6,437 nt of DNA from an uncultured Lachnospiraceae bacterium (GTDB taxonomy: Bacteria > Bacillota > Clostridia > Lachnospirales > Lachnospiraceae): the NCBI GenBank assembly GCA_947175775.1, contig CAMWNY010000155.1, positions 1-6,437 on the forward strand, written 5' to 3'. Every line of letters begins with the position of its first letter. The first letter of the stretch is position 1. The notes under the pieces are model-generated. The model had not been told where the DNA came from. It saw nothing but the letters and a program-made list of their open reading frames with translations, and ran no database searches. Made by a program: the position numbers and the translations under genes. Shown here piece by piece: positions 1-6,407 of this stretch.

Positions 1-513
1 TATTCCGTTACGCTGCCGGATGCGCAGATATATAAAAATCCGGTAGAGGCAAAACTTGGCAGGCTGTTTATTTATTATTATCCGAATTATAATTTAAAGC
101 CAAAGACGGAAACGGATTCCGGTGTGGATCAAATTATTATCAACAATAAAACGAATATTACAAAATTTCAGTGTTATATTTTGAAGCAGCGCACGGATGC
201 ACTTAGCAATAACAGCCTTAAGACAAAGGAGAATGGGTATAAGGCGTATGTGGAGATTAAAAATCCGTCGGGTGGAAGCTGTGAGGTTTTTCATAATTTT
301 AAAGACAATATAGGAGGAGGAAGCTCAACGGCGGAGCCTTCGATTACGGGAGCAATTGGGGATTACAGCTATGCGACCTCGGAGCTTACGGAACGGTTTG
401 AGAAACAGGAAGTGCTTTCTTATAAGCTTACACTTGATGTGATGCAGGAAGGAAGACCGATTACGAAAATTGAAAGTACGATGAATGAGAAAATAAAGAA
501 GTCTGAGGAGTAG
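1..513 (+). CDS. Probable minor pilin, C-terminal part (5' end outside window)
   Basis: The reading frame is open from base 1 and gives 170 residues before the TAG at 511-513. The true start, and any prepilin leader and membrane helix, lie upstream. An in-frame GTG at 124 is not a credible start because coding-like sequence continues before it. What is visible is a soluble beta-rich domain: a hydrophobic strand GRLFIYYYPNYN near residues 20-31, a DQIIINN strand, a Gly/Ser-rich loop (GGGSS), and a last amphipathic strand pair around KLTLDV...RPITKIESTM. That ending resembles the end of the pilin domain of the gene at 1964 (KLTMTV...REIPMEYTM), which supports a pilin-like fold. Only 10 bases separate it from the next pilin gene, so the two are surely co-transcribed. 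By elimination within a four-pilin set it may be the PilV/GspI-type member. That is inference, because the diagnostic N-terminus is missing. Confidence 0.6.
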   Translation, partial: YSVTLPDAQIYKNPVEAKLGRLFIYYYPNYNLKPKTETDSGVDQIIINNKTNITKFQCYILKQRTDALSNNSLKTKENGYKAYVEIKNPSGGSCEVFHNFKDNIGGGSSTAEPSITGAIGDYSYATSELTERFEKQEVLSYKLTLDVMQEGRPITKIESTMNEKIKKSEE

Positions 514-523
514 AGAGGGTGTG

Positions 524-1315
524 ATGCGTTTGGGATATTGCAGGAAAAAAGGAAAATTGGATAACAGGGGTTCTGCGCTTGTCTCTGTGTTAGTCATCAC
601 AACCTTTATCACAATTATTGCGACGACCATGCTTTATATGGCGGCGATGAATTATCAGCAGAAGCAGACGGATTATCAGAATAAACAGAGCTTTTACGGC
701 GCAGAGAAGGCGCTTGATGAGTTTAAGAGCATTTTGGTAAGTGATGTGCAGGATGCGTATTTGTATGCATATAATGAAACATCGAAAAACTTTCTTTGGA
801 GGAAAGATGATTTGACGGCGTATTTTCAAGAGTCGTTTATGAATGCGCTGAATGAGAAGTGGAAAGAGCGCGTAGATGATGTAACGGCTGCGGATATATC
901 AGGGCTGCAGAGCATTGCCAGTATGAATGATGGTCAAAAAAAGCTGTTATTGGCAGTCCGGGATGTTATGGAGGACGCGGAAGAAACAGAGTATAATGAT
1001 TGTGCAAAATACTTCTATAAGATTGACAGTTATGGTTTGTATGAGGATGCAACAGGTGCGAAAAAGTTTGCGCTGAAGGGGATACAGGTAAAGTGTACAT
1101 CGGGTAATTATACAACATTTTTATATACGGATATTTGTCTTGAGCCGCCAAGTGTGAATTGGCAGACCGGTTTTGCGGATGCGACAGGTGCGACGCAGGA
1201 AAAGGCTTGGGAAACAATTGCGTTTACGGATTGTGTTTATTATGTAAATTGGCACAGGGCTGATTATGATGAAAGGGATCATTATAATACGGATTTAGGA
1301 GCTCCTGTCAGTTGA
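524..1315 (+). CDS. PilX/GspK-like minor pilin lacking Glu5
   Basis: The protein has 263 residues. A 16-residue basic leader ends in DNRG, followed by SALVSVLVITTFITIIATTM and a further helical stretch, the layout of a class III prepilin cut after Gly16 by prepilin peptidase. Mature position 5 is Ser21, not the Glu found in most pilins. Absence of Glu5 is typical of the K/PilX type, whose N-terminus reads RGxAL. The FYGAEKAL motif at residues 57-64 matches the A-F/Y-Y-x-A-E ending of the PilX N-terminal helix. The remainder is an alpha/beta globular domain with four cysteines (160, 191, 205, 237) and a Tyr/Trp-rich ending (CVYYVNWHR). ATG 524 is preferred over GTG 521 because AGAGGG at 514-519 lies 4 bases before the ATG but only 1 before the GTG. 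The expected role is a minor pilin in the membrane-anchored initiation and tip complex. The family call is fairly secure, the exact role inferred. Confidence 0.8.
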   Translation: MRLGYCRKKGKLDNRGSALVSVLVITTFITIIATTMLYMAAMNYQQKQTDYQNKQSFYGAEKALDEFKSILVSDVQDAYLYAYNETSKNFLWRKDDLTAYFQESFMNALNEKWKERVDDVTAADISGLQSIASMNDGQKKLLLAVRDVMEDAEETEYNDCAKYFYKIDSYGLYEDATGAKKFALKGIQVKCTSGNYTTFLYTDICLEPPSVNWQTGFADATGATQEKAWETIAFTDCVYYVNWHRADYDERDHYNTDLGAPVS

Positions 1316-1344
1316 TGTTGAATGATTTGGTTTATATGTGAACA

Positions 1345-1357
1345 GAAGGGAGGGAAG
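1345..1357 (+). promoter_or_regulatory. Ribosome binding site with ambiguous start (TTG 1358 or ATG 1367)
   Basis: The purine run GAAGGGAGGGAAG contains GGAGG at 1349-1353. It is followed by an in-frame TTG at 1358 (4-base gap) and an ATG at 1367 (13-base gap). The first spacing is short and the second long, so spacing does not settle the choice. The two starts give prepilin leaders of 13 or 10 residues, and either would work. An upstream in-frame ATG at 1322 precedes this site and is unlikely. Confidence 0.55.
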
Positions 1358-1366
1358 TTGTGGCTT

Positions 1367-1912
1367 ATGAACAAACTGAATAGGGATCAGCGCGGTTTTT
1401 CGATGGCTGAGCTGATTATTGTGATTGCGATTATGTCAATTATGGCGGGAGTCGTGGGCTACGGCTTTTCTTTGACAAATGGCAAGCCTGCTGAGGAGTG
1501 TGCCAAAAAACTGACCGCGGCGATTGCACATGGGCGCACGACAACAATGGGGAAGTACCGCAATGTTATTACGGTACGCAAGGAGACGGACGGCAGACTG
1601 ACTGTTACGGAGGATACGCTTGTACGGATTGAGGATGACGGGACAGAGGTGAAAACATCACGCAATAGCACGGTGGGGATTAAGAGTGTGACTGTCGAAT
1701 ACAAGATTGGCAGCACAGGCAGCTATACGGAGCTGACGCCGGGAAATGAAATTCAGATAAGGTATGATTCAGGAAGCGGAGCGATGAAAAAGACAGCGGG
1801 CGGCGGGACGGATTATTATACGGGTTTTCGCATATCGAGAGCAGGGAAGGTGTGGTATGTAAAACTTGAAACGCTTACCGGAAGGATAACATCTTCTACA
1901 ACGGAAACATAA
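1367..1912 (+). CDS. GspH/FimT-like minor pilin (pseudopilin)
   Basis: From ATG 1367 the protein has 181 residues, typical for H-type pseudopilins. The 10-residue leader MNKLNRDQRG precedes FSMAELIIVIAIMSIMAGVV, with Phe11 as mature residue 1 and Glu15 as the canonical Glu5. This is a standard prepilin peptidase cleavage and methylation site. The helix continues into EECAKKLTAAIAHGRTTTMGK, the position where GspH/FimT proteins carry their A-R-S/T-x-A-type segment. A beta domain follows and ends in FRISRAGKVWYVKLETLTGRI (split here by the TGRI at residues 171-174), resembling the terminal 'GRI/GRV' strand of that family. It is expected to sit in the inner part of the minor-pilin tip complex. 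It lies 51 bases after the previous gene and 51 before the next, with no terminator or promoter seen in either gap. The start may instead be TTG 1358, adding three residues. The family call is good; whether the machine is a pilus or a secretion pseudopilus is not decided by this gene. Confidence 0.83.
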   Translation: MNKLNRDQRGFSMAELIIVIAIMSIMAGVVGYGFSLTNGKPAEECAKKLTAAIAHGRTTTMGKYRNVITVRKETDGRLTVTEDTLVRIEDDGTEVKTSRNSTVGIKSVTVEYKIGSTGSYTELTPGNEIQIRYDSGSGAMKKTAGGGTDYYTGFRISRAGKVWYVKLETLTGRITSSTTET

Positions 1913-1963
1913 GGTATCAATGGATTGGGAAGATATGGTTTTGTAACAGGAGTGAGGTAGGAT

Positions 1964-4900
1964 ATGAAAAGGATTTTAAGTAAGATAAGGAGCAGGATGT
2001 ACCGGGATAACAGGGGAATGAGTCTTGTGGAGGTTATGTGTGCGGTGGCAATACTTGCACTTGTGTCAGGTGTTATCGGAGGCGTTATTGTAATCAGTAC
2101 GCGTACATACAGCAAAGGCGTTTCGGAGACAAATATCCAGCAGGAGGCGCAGCTTGCGGCGAATAATATCGGGGATCTCGTTAAAGACGCGTGCAGTGTT
2201 ATTTATGGTGAGAGCGGTGCGCAGTATATTGAGAATGGCGATACGCCTATGACAAATACTGATAACAGCCCTAAAATGCAGAGTGACAATGTTACGGAGC
2301 TTTCCATCATTACAAATGATAAAAAGCAGTATACCGTGAAATATTATAATAGTGCAAATGGTGACAGCGTTAAGGAAACATTATGGTACGAAATCATTGA
2401 TCCGGCATCGGTAAGTTCTTCGCCTCAGCTTATGGCAAAAAATGTCAGTGAGTTTAAGGCGGCTACATCGGATTTTAGGGAAAATAAGACAATTAAGCTG
2501 ACCATGACGGTAAAGGACGGCGACAGGGAAATCCCGATGGAGTATACAATGACCTCAAGAAACGGTGTAGGAGAGGGTGTAGCCTATACACCGGTTTCCG
2601 ACAGTGCGAATATCTTGATTGACGACAATGAGGTGGTGTTAGTTCCGGGTGAGCGGTACAAGGTTGATTTTTCCGTATTAGGAGATATTGAAGAAGGGGA
2701 TTTGGAATGGGGTTCAAACGAGGGCTTCGAGGTTGCGGACAGCATTAGCATCAATCCTGCGGACAAATCCGACGGCTCTGCGTGGGTAGAGGTTCCGATT
2801 GATACAACGAAAACAGAATGCCAATTGATTATCAAAACGAAAGATACTGCAAGGGCAAGCGTTTCGGGAGCAATTAAGGTTAAAGTAAGAAAAGTAGACC
2901 GGGTAGATGTGAGCTATACCGTAGATACAAACAACGCAAGAGGCGGAATGATGGAGGCAGCAGGCGCAGAATATACGTTCAGTGCAGGTGTAGCAGGAAG
3001 CGCGTTGGCAAAGAGTGTCGCATATGATTATGACAGAGATTATAAAACGGCACAGGCGGTAGTGTGGAACTTTAAACTGCATGCGGAGGGAATAGACATT
3101 ATCCGCGAGTGGACGTGCGAGCAGAATGCGGAAAATAATCAATGGGAGTTTACACATTCCTATACTGCAGGGGACGAAGCTGTTTTTAACGATTATTTTG
3201 ATATTGTGGGCGAAGTTGAAGACGCAGTTTCTCCCAAGTTTATTTTGAGGCTTAAGAAGGATATGCCTGCTGATTTTGAGCTTACAGTCAGAGCGACTTC
3301 AAGACATGCGCTTGGCGTAAATAAAGCAAATTCGCAGTACAGTCTGATTTATTACGGTGAGAAGGTGGTTCAGCCAAGAAAGACATTGGTAAACAGCAGT
3401 ACGAAATATGTACTTCTTGAGCCGAACGAGGAGGCGGTAGTCGATGTCAAGGTGCTTGGCGCCGGTATGTCACAGGCGGATACGGTAAGCATTGATTACA
3501 ACCATAAATATATAGGACGGGACGGAACAGAGTACGAGGCGGACAGCAGAAGCGATACGACAACGAAGGCGGAGTATGATGTTGATGCAAAAACGGTTAA
3601 AATTACGGCAGGCAGGGATGAAAAGGGGCATAAGGAATATAATCCCAATATCGGCTCCGAAGTTTATGATTACAATGTGTATGTGAATCTTGCAACAGGC
3701 GGCGGAGAGCGGTGTACAATTATTGTGAATATCAGCCGTATTGATGTAATCAGTTTAGAGTTAGAGCATCCTGCAAGTTCCGAGAAGGGCGTGACAGATA
3801 GCGGCAAGGATATTAGAAGGTACCGTTTTAATGTCCGGTTTAATACGGATTTGGAACATAAATACAAGAGTCTGATGCAGTATCTGACGCCTGACGAGGA
3901 GAAGGCAAAACGAAATCTTGCCACAAAGTTTACGATTACATATGAGAATACGTCAACAGGAAAAGTACTTGCAAGCGATGAGGTGACGATAGACGGTGAC
4001 GGAAACGTGCTGTCAGGGCAGCTCCCTAATAAGAAAGGACCAAACGGAGACTACAGCATACTGGTGACGTCGAGCATTGGCGATAAAGTGGAAAAGGACA
4101 TGAATAATCCGGATTCGGGTTACGAGTTCATCAATCCGTCATCCACACCGCATGTATTTGTCAGTCTGCGGGACGACAATCTGCCTATGAACCGGAAGCT
4201 TACGGTTCGGGCGGAGGTAATGCATCCGTCGGGAGGCGATTGGAATAACACAAAGAGTTCATATGCGACGGTTGAGGCGGTAGAGAAGTATATCGAGGGA
4301 CCGCAGAAACTCGAACTTGACTCGGATACGGTAATTGTTGAGCCATTACAGGGACCGGACGACAGGGGCGATCATGAGCTGGTTATTCCGATATATGTAT
4401 CGAATGGAAGAACTTACAGGATGACAGCGGAATTAGCAGGAAACAGTGATAATACAACAAGGATTGCTGCAGCGGTTAGGGATTCTTTTGGGAACGAGAG
4501 CAATCCATATACGCTTACCAGCTATAAGCCGGGTTCGCAGTGGGTATGGTATCTTAGCCTTCAAATCGGAAAAGACGAGAGAGGCAATAACGGGCGTTTT
4601 GACGTGACAGTTAAAGCGTTTGATACAAATAATAATCAGATAGAGGAGAAGAAGATTTTTTTGGCGGTCAGACGCGTCAATGAGGTTGATTTAGAGGTAT
4701 CAGGAAGCAGCGACATTAATAAGATTAATAAGGCGAAGCAAAAGATTACGCTTATGGCGTATCCGAAGGGATTCGGTAAAGATCAGGTTGAGTATTTTGC
4801 AAAGCAGACGAAACCCGACAGCACAGAGGTATGCCGTTGGGAAACAGCGGGGCACGGTGAATATAAGTCGCCATATCCGATAAAGTGGGTGATGGAGTAC

Positions 4901-6208
4901 AGGGGAACAGAGAAGACAATCAGTGAATGGACGGATTACTTTTCAAATGTTTCTATCAATAAAAATGAGTATGCGAATGAGCACCGGGAAAGCGTAACCT
5001 TTACATTAAAAAAGGCGCTTCCGTCAGGGGCAAAGCTTAGGGCATATTCTCTGCATGCGCTTGGTGCGGATAAGGAAACAAATTATAATAAGGCAGGCAT
5101 GAAGTATGATGATGTTTATGGTGAGCTTGTGATTACCGGCAGTTATGTTAAGGCAGACGGGTTCCAAAGAGCGGATGATTTTGATTTTGCCAAAACTACG
5201 CCGTTCCCATGGATGCGTTCTTACTTTACACAGGGGATTTATAATTCGACGCAGAGAACCTTTTTCCGGTATCGGGAGGCTGGGACAGAATGGAATGCGG
5301 CAAATAAACAGTACCGCATAATGGACAGTGAAGGTGAGCGTGATGCGTTTCTTGGCGGTAATTTGGGTTCCCGTTTATTCCTTCCGAATAAGGAATATGA
5401 ACTTGATATTGTAAATGTCGTGTATGGCACAGGACCACAGGGGCAGAAGGTCATTTATTGGCCGCAGGATGAGAGTCTGCTTGAAGCCGGAAACGGCTGG
5501 AAGGAAGCAGGATATAAACTTTGGGATGGAACTTGGGGACATACCGAGTGGGGACAGCTTAAGGATGAAAATGGAAATGTGCTTAAAGATGAATGGGGAA
5601 AAGATAAGTGGGGAGATGTTGAGAAATTTAAAGAAGTATATCAGGAAATAAAAAATATTCCACAAGAGCCTCACAAGTATCTGATACCTAAGACGGAGAT
5701 TTCATTTGCACCAATCGATAATCCAAATGAGTGGAATGAAACGATTAGTGGAAAAATGAAGACGATAGGAAGCGAATCGAAACCGAAAAAATTAAGCAAT
5801 TCCGGTGCAGGAAACGGCACGAATTATGATAAGCATTTTGTAGTGAAACTGGCGCCGACTTCGTTCAACATTGACAAGACACAGCTGCATTTTACTGCAA
5901 AGATTGATAAGTGGGAAAATAACCAGTGGGTACATATGATTTCACTTACGCAGAATTCTTCCATGAATGAAGCACAATATAAATGGTTTTTGCAGGTAAG
6001 CGTGCCTAAGTTTGATATTTACCATATCCGTACGGATGCCAGTGGAAAGTACAGAGTGCGTTCCACTGTAACCGGAATGACATGGACGAAGATTACAGGC
6101 GGATTGTTCGATACCGGTGCCGGCAGATATCAGCAATATGTTGTGGACAATATTGATTTGTTTGATATGTCGGATGAATCGGGAGTAATGTATTTGCAAT
6201 TAAATTAA
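1964..6208 (+). CDS. Giant modular minor pilin: PilW/GspJ-like N-terminus with long extracellular repeat region
   Basis: ATG 1964 has GAGGT at 1954-1958, 5 bases upstream, and AGGAG at 1948-1952. The product has 1414 residues, several times the usual few hundred of J/PilW-type pilins. Residues 1-18 are a basic leader ending DNRG. Mature sequence starts MSLVEVMCAVAILALVSG, with Glu23 as canonical Glu5. The helix continues to about residue 80 (TYSKGVSETNIQQEAQLAANNI), the PilW/GspJ pattern. The pilin beta domain ends near residue 200. From about 222 to 1066 there are three diverged copies of a two-domain beta-rich module. Residues 1067-1414 are unique, with six Trp in residues 1179-1216. There are only six cysteines, and I see no second membrane segment, LPxTG sortase signal or obvious catalytic motif. 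The frame is intact to TAA. The expected location is the filament tip or cell surface, where the extension could act as an adhesin or substrate-binding stalk (inference). The pilin assignment of the N-terminus is strong; the rest has no family I can name. Confidence 0.88.
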   Translation: MKRILSKIRSRMYRDNRGMSLVEVMCAVAILALVSGVIGGVIVISTRTYSKGVSETNIQQEAQLAANNIGDLVKDACSVIYGESGAQYIENGDTPMTNTDNSPKMQSDNVTELSIITNDKKQYTVKYYNSANGDSVKETLWYEIIDPASVSSSPQLMAKNVSEFKAATSDFRENKTIKLTMTVKDGDREIPMEYTMTSRNGVGEGVAYTPVSDSANILIDDNEVVLVPGERYKVDFSVLGDIEEGDLEWGSNEGFEVADSISINPADKSDGSAWVEVPIDTTKTECQLIIKTKDTARASVSGAIKVKVRKVDRVDVSYTVDTNNARGGMMEAAGAEYTFSAGVAGSALAKSVAYDYDRDYKTAQAVVWNFKLHAEGIDIIREWTCEQNAENNQWEFTHSYTAGDEAVFNDYFDIVGEVEDAVSPKFILRLKKDMPADFELTVRATSRHALGVNKANSQYSLIYYGEKVVQPRKTLVNSSTKYVLLEPNEEAVVDVKVLGAGMSQADTVSIDYNHKYIGRDGTEYEADSRSDTTTKAEYDVDAKTVKITAGRDEKGHKEYNPNIGSEVYDYNVYVNLATGGGERCTIIVNISRIDVISLELEHPASSEKGVTDSGKDIRRYRFNVRFNTDLEHKYKSLMQYLTPDEEKAKRNLATKFTITYENTSTGKVLASDEVTIDGDGNVLSGQLPNKKGPNGDYSILVTSSIGDKVEKDMNNPDSGYEFINPSSTPHVFVSLRDDNLPMNRKLTVRAEVMHPSGGDWNNTKSSYATVEAVEKYIEGPQKLELDSDTVIVEPLQGPDDRGDHELVIPIYVSNGRTYRMTAELAGNSDNTTRIAAAVRDSFGNESNPYTLTSYKPGSQWVWYLSLQIGKDERGNNGRFDVTVKAFDTNNNQIEEKKIFLAVRRVNEVDLEVSGSSDINKINKAKQKITLMAYPKGFGKDQVEYFAKQTKPDSTEVCRWETAGHGEYKSPYPIKWVMEYRGTEKTISEWTDYFSNVSINKNEYANEHRESVTFTLKKALPSGAKLRAYSLHALGADKETNYNKAGMKYDDVYGELVITGSYVKADGFQRADDFDFAKTTPFPWMRSYFTQGIYNSTQRTFFRYREAGTEWNAANKQYRIMDSEGERDAFLGGNLGSRLFLPNKEYELDIVNVVYGTGPQGQKVIYWPQDESLLEAGNGWKEAGYKLWDGTWGHTEWGQLKDENGNVLKDEWGKDKWGDVEKFKEVYQEIKNIPQEPHKYLIPKTEISFAPIDNPNEWNETISGKMKTIGSESKPKKLSNSGAGNGTNYDKHFVVKLAPTSFNIDKTQLHFTAKIDKWENNQWVHMISLTQNSSMNEAQYKWFLQVSVPKFDIYHIRTDASGKYRVRSTVTGMTWTKITGGLFDTGAGRYQQYVVDNIDLFDMSDESGVMYLQLN
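2627..3388 (+). repeat. Extracellular module 1 (A1-B1) of the giant pilin
   Basis: Residues 222-475 of the protein. A1 (about 222-317) opens with EVVLVPGERYKVDFSV and ends in a linker strand VRKVDRVDVSY. B1 (about 318-475) contains the EWT motif and a signature at 426-454, FILRLKKDMP followed by LTVRATSRHALGVNK. The opening, linker and signature all recur in the next two modules. The repeat is visible at protein level only, and the DNA copies have diverged. Boundaries are approximate. Confidence 0.6.
3389..4309 (+). repeat. Extracellular module 2 (A2-B2) of the giant pilin
   Basis: Residues 476-782. A2 opens with KYVLLEPNEEAVVDVKVLG, matching the opening of A1, and ends in the linker ISRIDVISLEL. 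B2 carries the signature at 731-761, VFVSLRDDNLP followed by LTVRAEVMHPSGGDWN. It is the longest copy, with a Gly/Asn/Asp-rich insertion around residues 675-720. Boundaries are approximate. Confidence 0.6.
4310..5161 (+). repeat. Extracellular module 3 (A3-B3) of the giant pilin
   Basis: Residues 783-1066. A3 opens with DTVIVEPLQG and ends in VRRVNEVDLEV, the third copy of the linker strand. B3 has the EWT motif as in B1 and the signature at 1011-1038, VTFTLKKALPSGAKLRAYSLHALGADK. B1 and B3 look closer to each other than either does to B2. Boundaries are approximate. Confidence 0.6.
5498..5611 (+). repeat. Trp-rich low-complexity segment with a short internal duplication
   Basis: Residues 1179-1216 of the giant pilin contain Trp at 1179, 1187, 1191, 1196, 1211 and 1216, mostly in W-G or W-D-G contexts. 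Inside it, GCTTAAGGATGAA (5557-5569) recurs as GCTTAAAGATGAA (5581-5593), one mismatch in 13 and exactly 24 bases apart. In protein this is QLKDENGN followed by VLKDEWGK. A local in-frame duplication of eight codons explains the pattern. Confidence 0.6.
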
Positions 6209-6231
6209 ATGTCGGTTTTTAAGACAAATGT

Positions 6232-6270
6232 GGAACGGTATTGGAGATTATCCTTTACCGTTTCTTTTTT
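6232..6270 (+). terminator. Rho-independent terminator of the pilin operon
   Basis: The arms GGAACGGTA (6232-6240) and TACCGTTTC (6256-6264) pair over 9 bp with one G-U. The 15-base loop contains a small GGA/TCC inner pairing. Six Ts follow at 6265-6270. The structure starts 23 bases after the stop codon of the giant pilin, where the operon would be expected to end. Confidence 0.85.
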
Positions 6271-6288
6271 GTATGGTAATATTGCAAG

Positions 6289-6307
6289 ATTGGATTAAAA
6301 GTCCAAT
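6289..6307. repeat. Small inverted repeat, ATTGGA-N7-TCCAAT
   Basis: Perfect 6-base arms at 6289-6294 and 6302-6307 flank the loop TTAAAAG. No T-run follows on the + strand. It stands 3 bases before a larger inverted repeat. Function is unknown, and the arms are short enough to arise by chance in AT-rich DNA. Confidence 0.4.
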
Positions 6308-6309
6308 GA

Positions 6310-6347
6310 CAGGAATAAAAATTGTAGGGTACAATTTTATTGTCCTG
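6310..6347. repeat. AT-rich inverted repeat centred on ATTGTA-GGG-TACAAT
   Basis: The inner arms AAAATTGTA (6318-6326) and TACAATTTT (6330-6338) are perfect over 9 bases around GGG. The outer part extends with small bulges to CAGG at 6310-6313 and CCTG at 6344-6347. It could be a hairpin or a dyad operator for a neighbouring gene. No T-run follows on either strand, so it does not look like a terminator. Confidence 0.55.
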
Positions 6348-6407
6348 AGTCGGTAAAATGACAGTGATTCCATGTTTAAGCCAACTTAGAGTATAATTAT
6401 CATTGGC

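Noticed and set aside
124..126. GTG as the start of the first gene
   Set aside because: The frame is open back to base 1 and the preceding residues look like a structured strand (GRLFIYYYPNY). No good ribosome site precedes it.
1322..1324. ATG 1322 as the start of the GspH-like gene
   Set aside because: It lies upstream of the purine-rich ribosome site at 1345-1357 and would give an unusually long, Trp-containing leader.
2714..3157. Minus-strand open frame of 147 codons inside the giant pilin gene
   Set aside because: It lies wholly within a well-supported + strand gene and shows erratic composition with many Cys and Arg, without a recognisable domain or a convincing ribosome site. It is a shadow, as are the other minus-strand frames here.
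5415..5651. Plus-strand 78-codon frame overlapping the Trp-rich part of the giant pilin
   Set aside because: It is an alternative frame of the same A/G-rich coding stretch, with no domain. The pilin frame is continuous through it.
1964..6208. Sortase-anchored or autotransporter-type surface protein
   Set aside because: No LPxTG-like signal with a C-terminal hydrophobic tail is present, and the N-terminus is a prepilin signal, not a Sec signal peptide with a signal peptidase I site.
6392..6397. TATAAT as a -10 promoter element for a gene to the right
   Set aside because: Windows 15-18 bases upstream offer no fair TTGACA match and there is no TG extension. The best -35-like hexamer (ATGACA, 6358-6363) is 28 bases away. 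It may be chance in AT-rich DNA.
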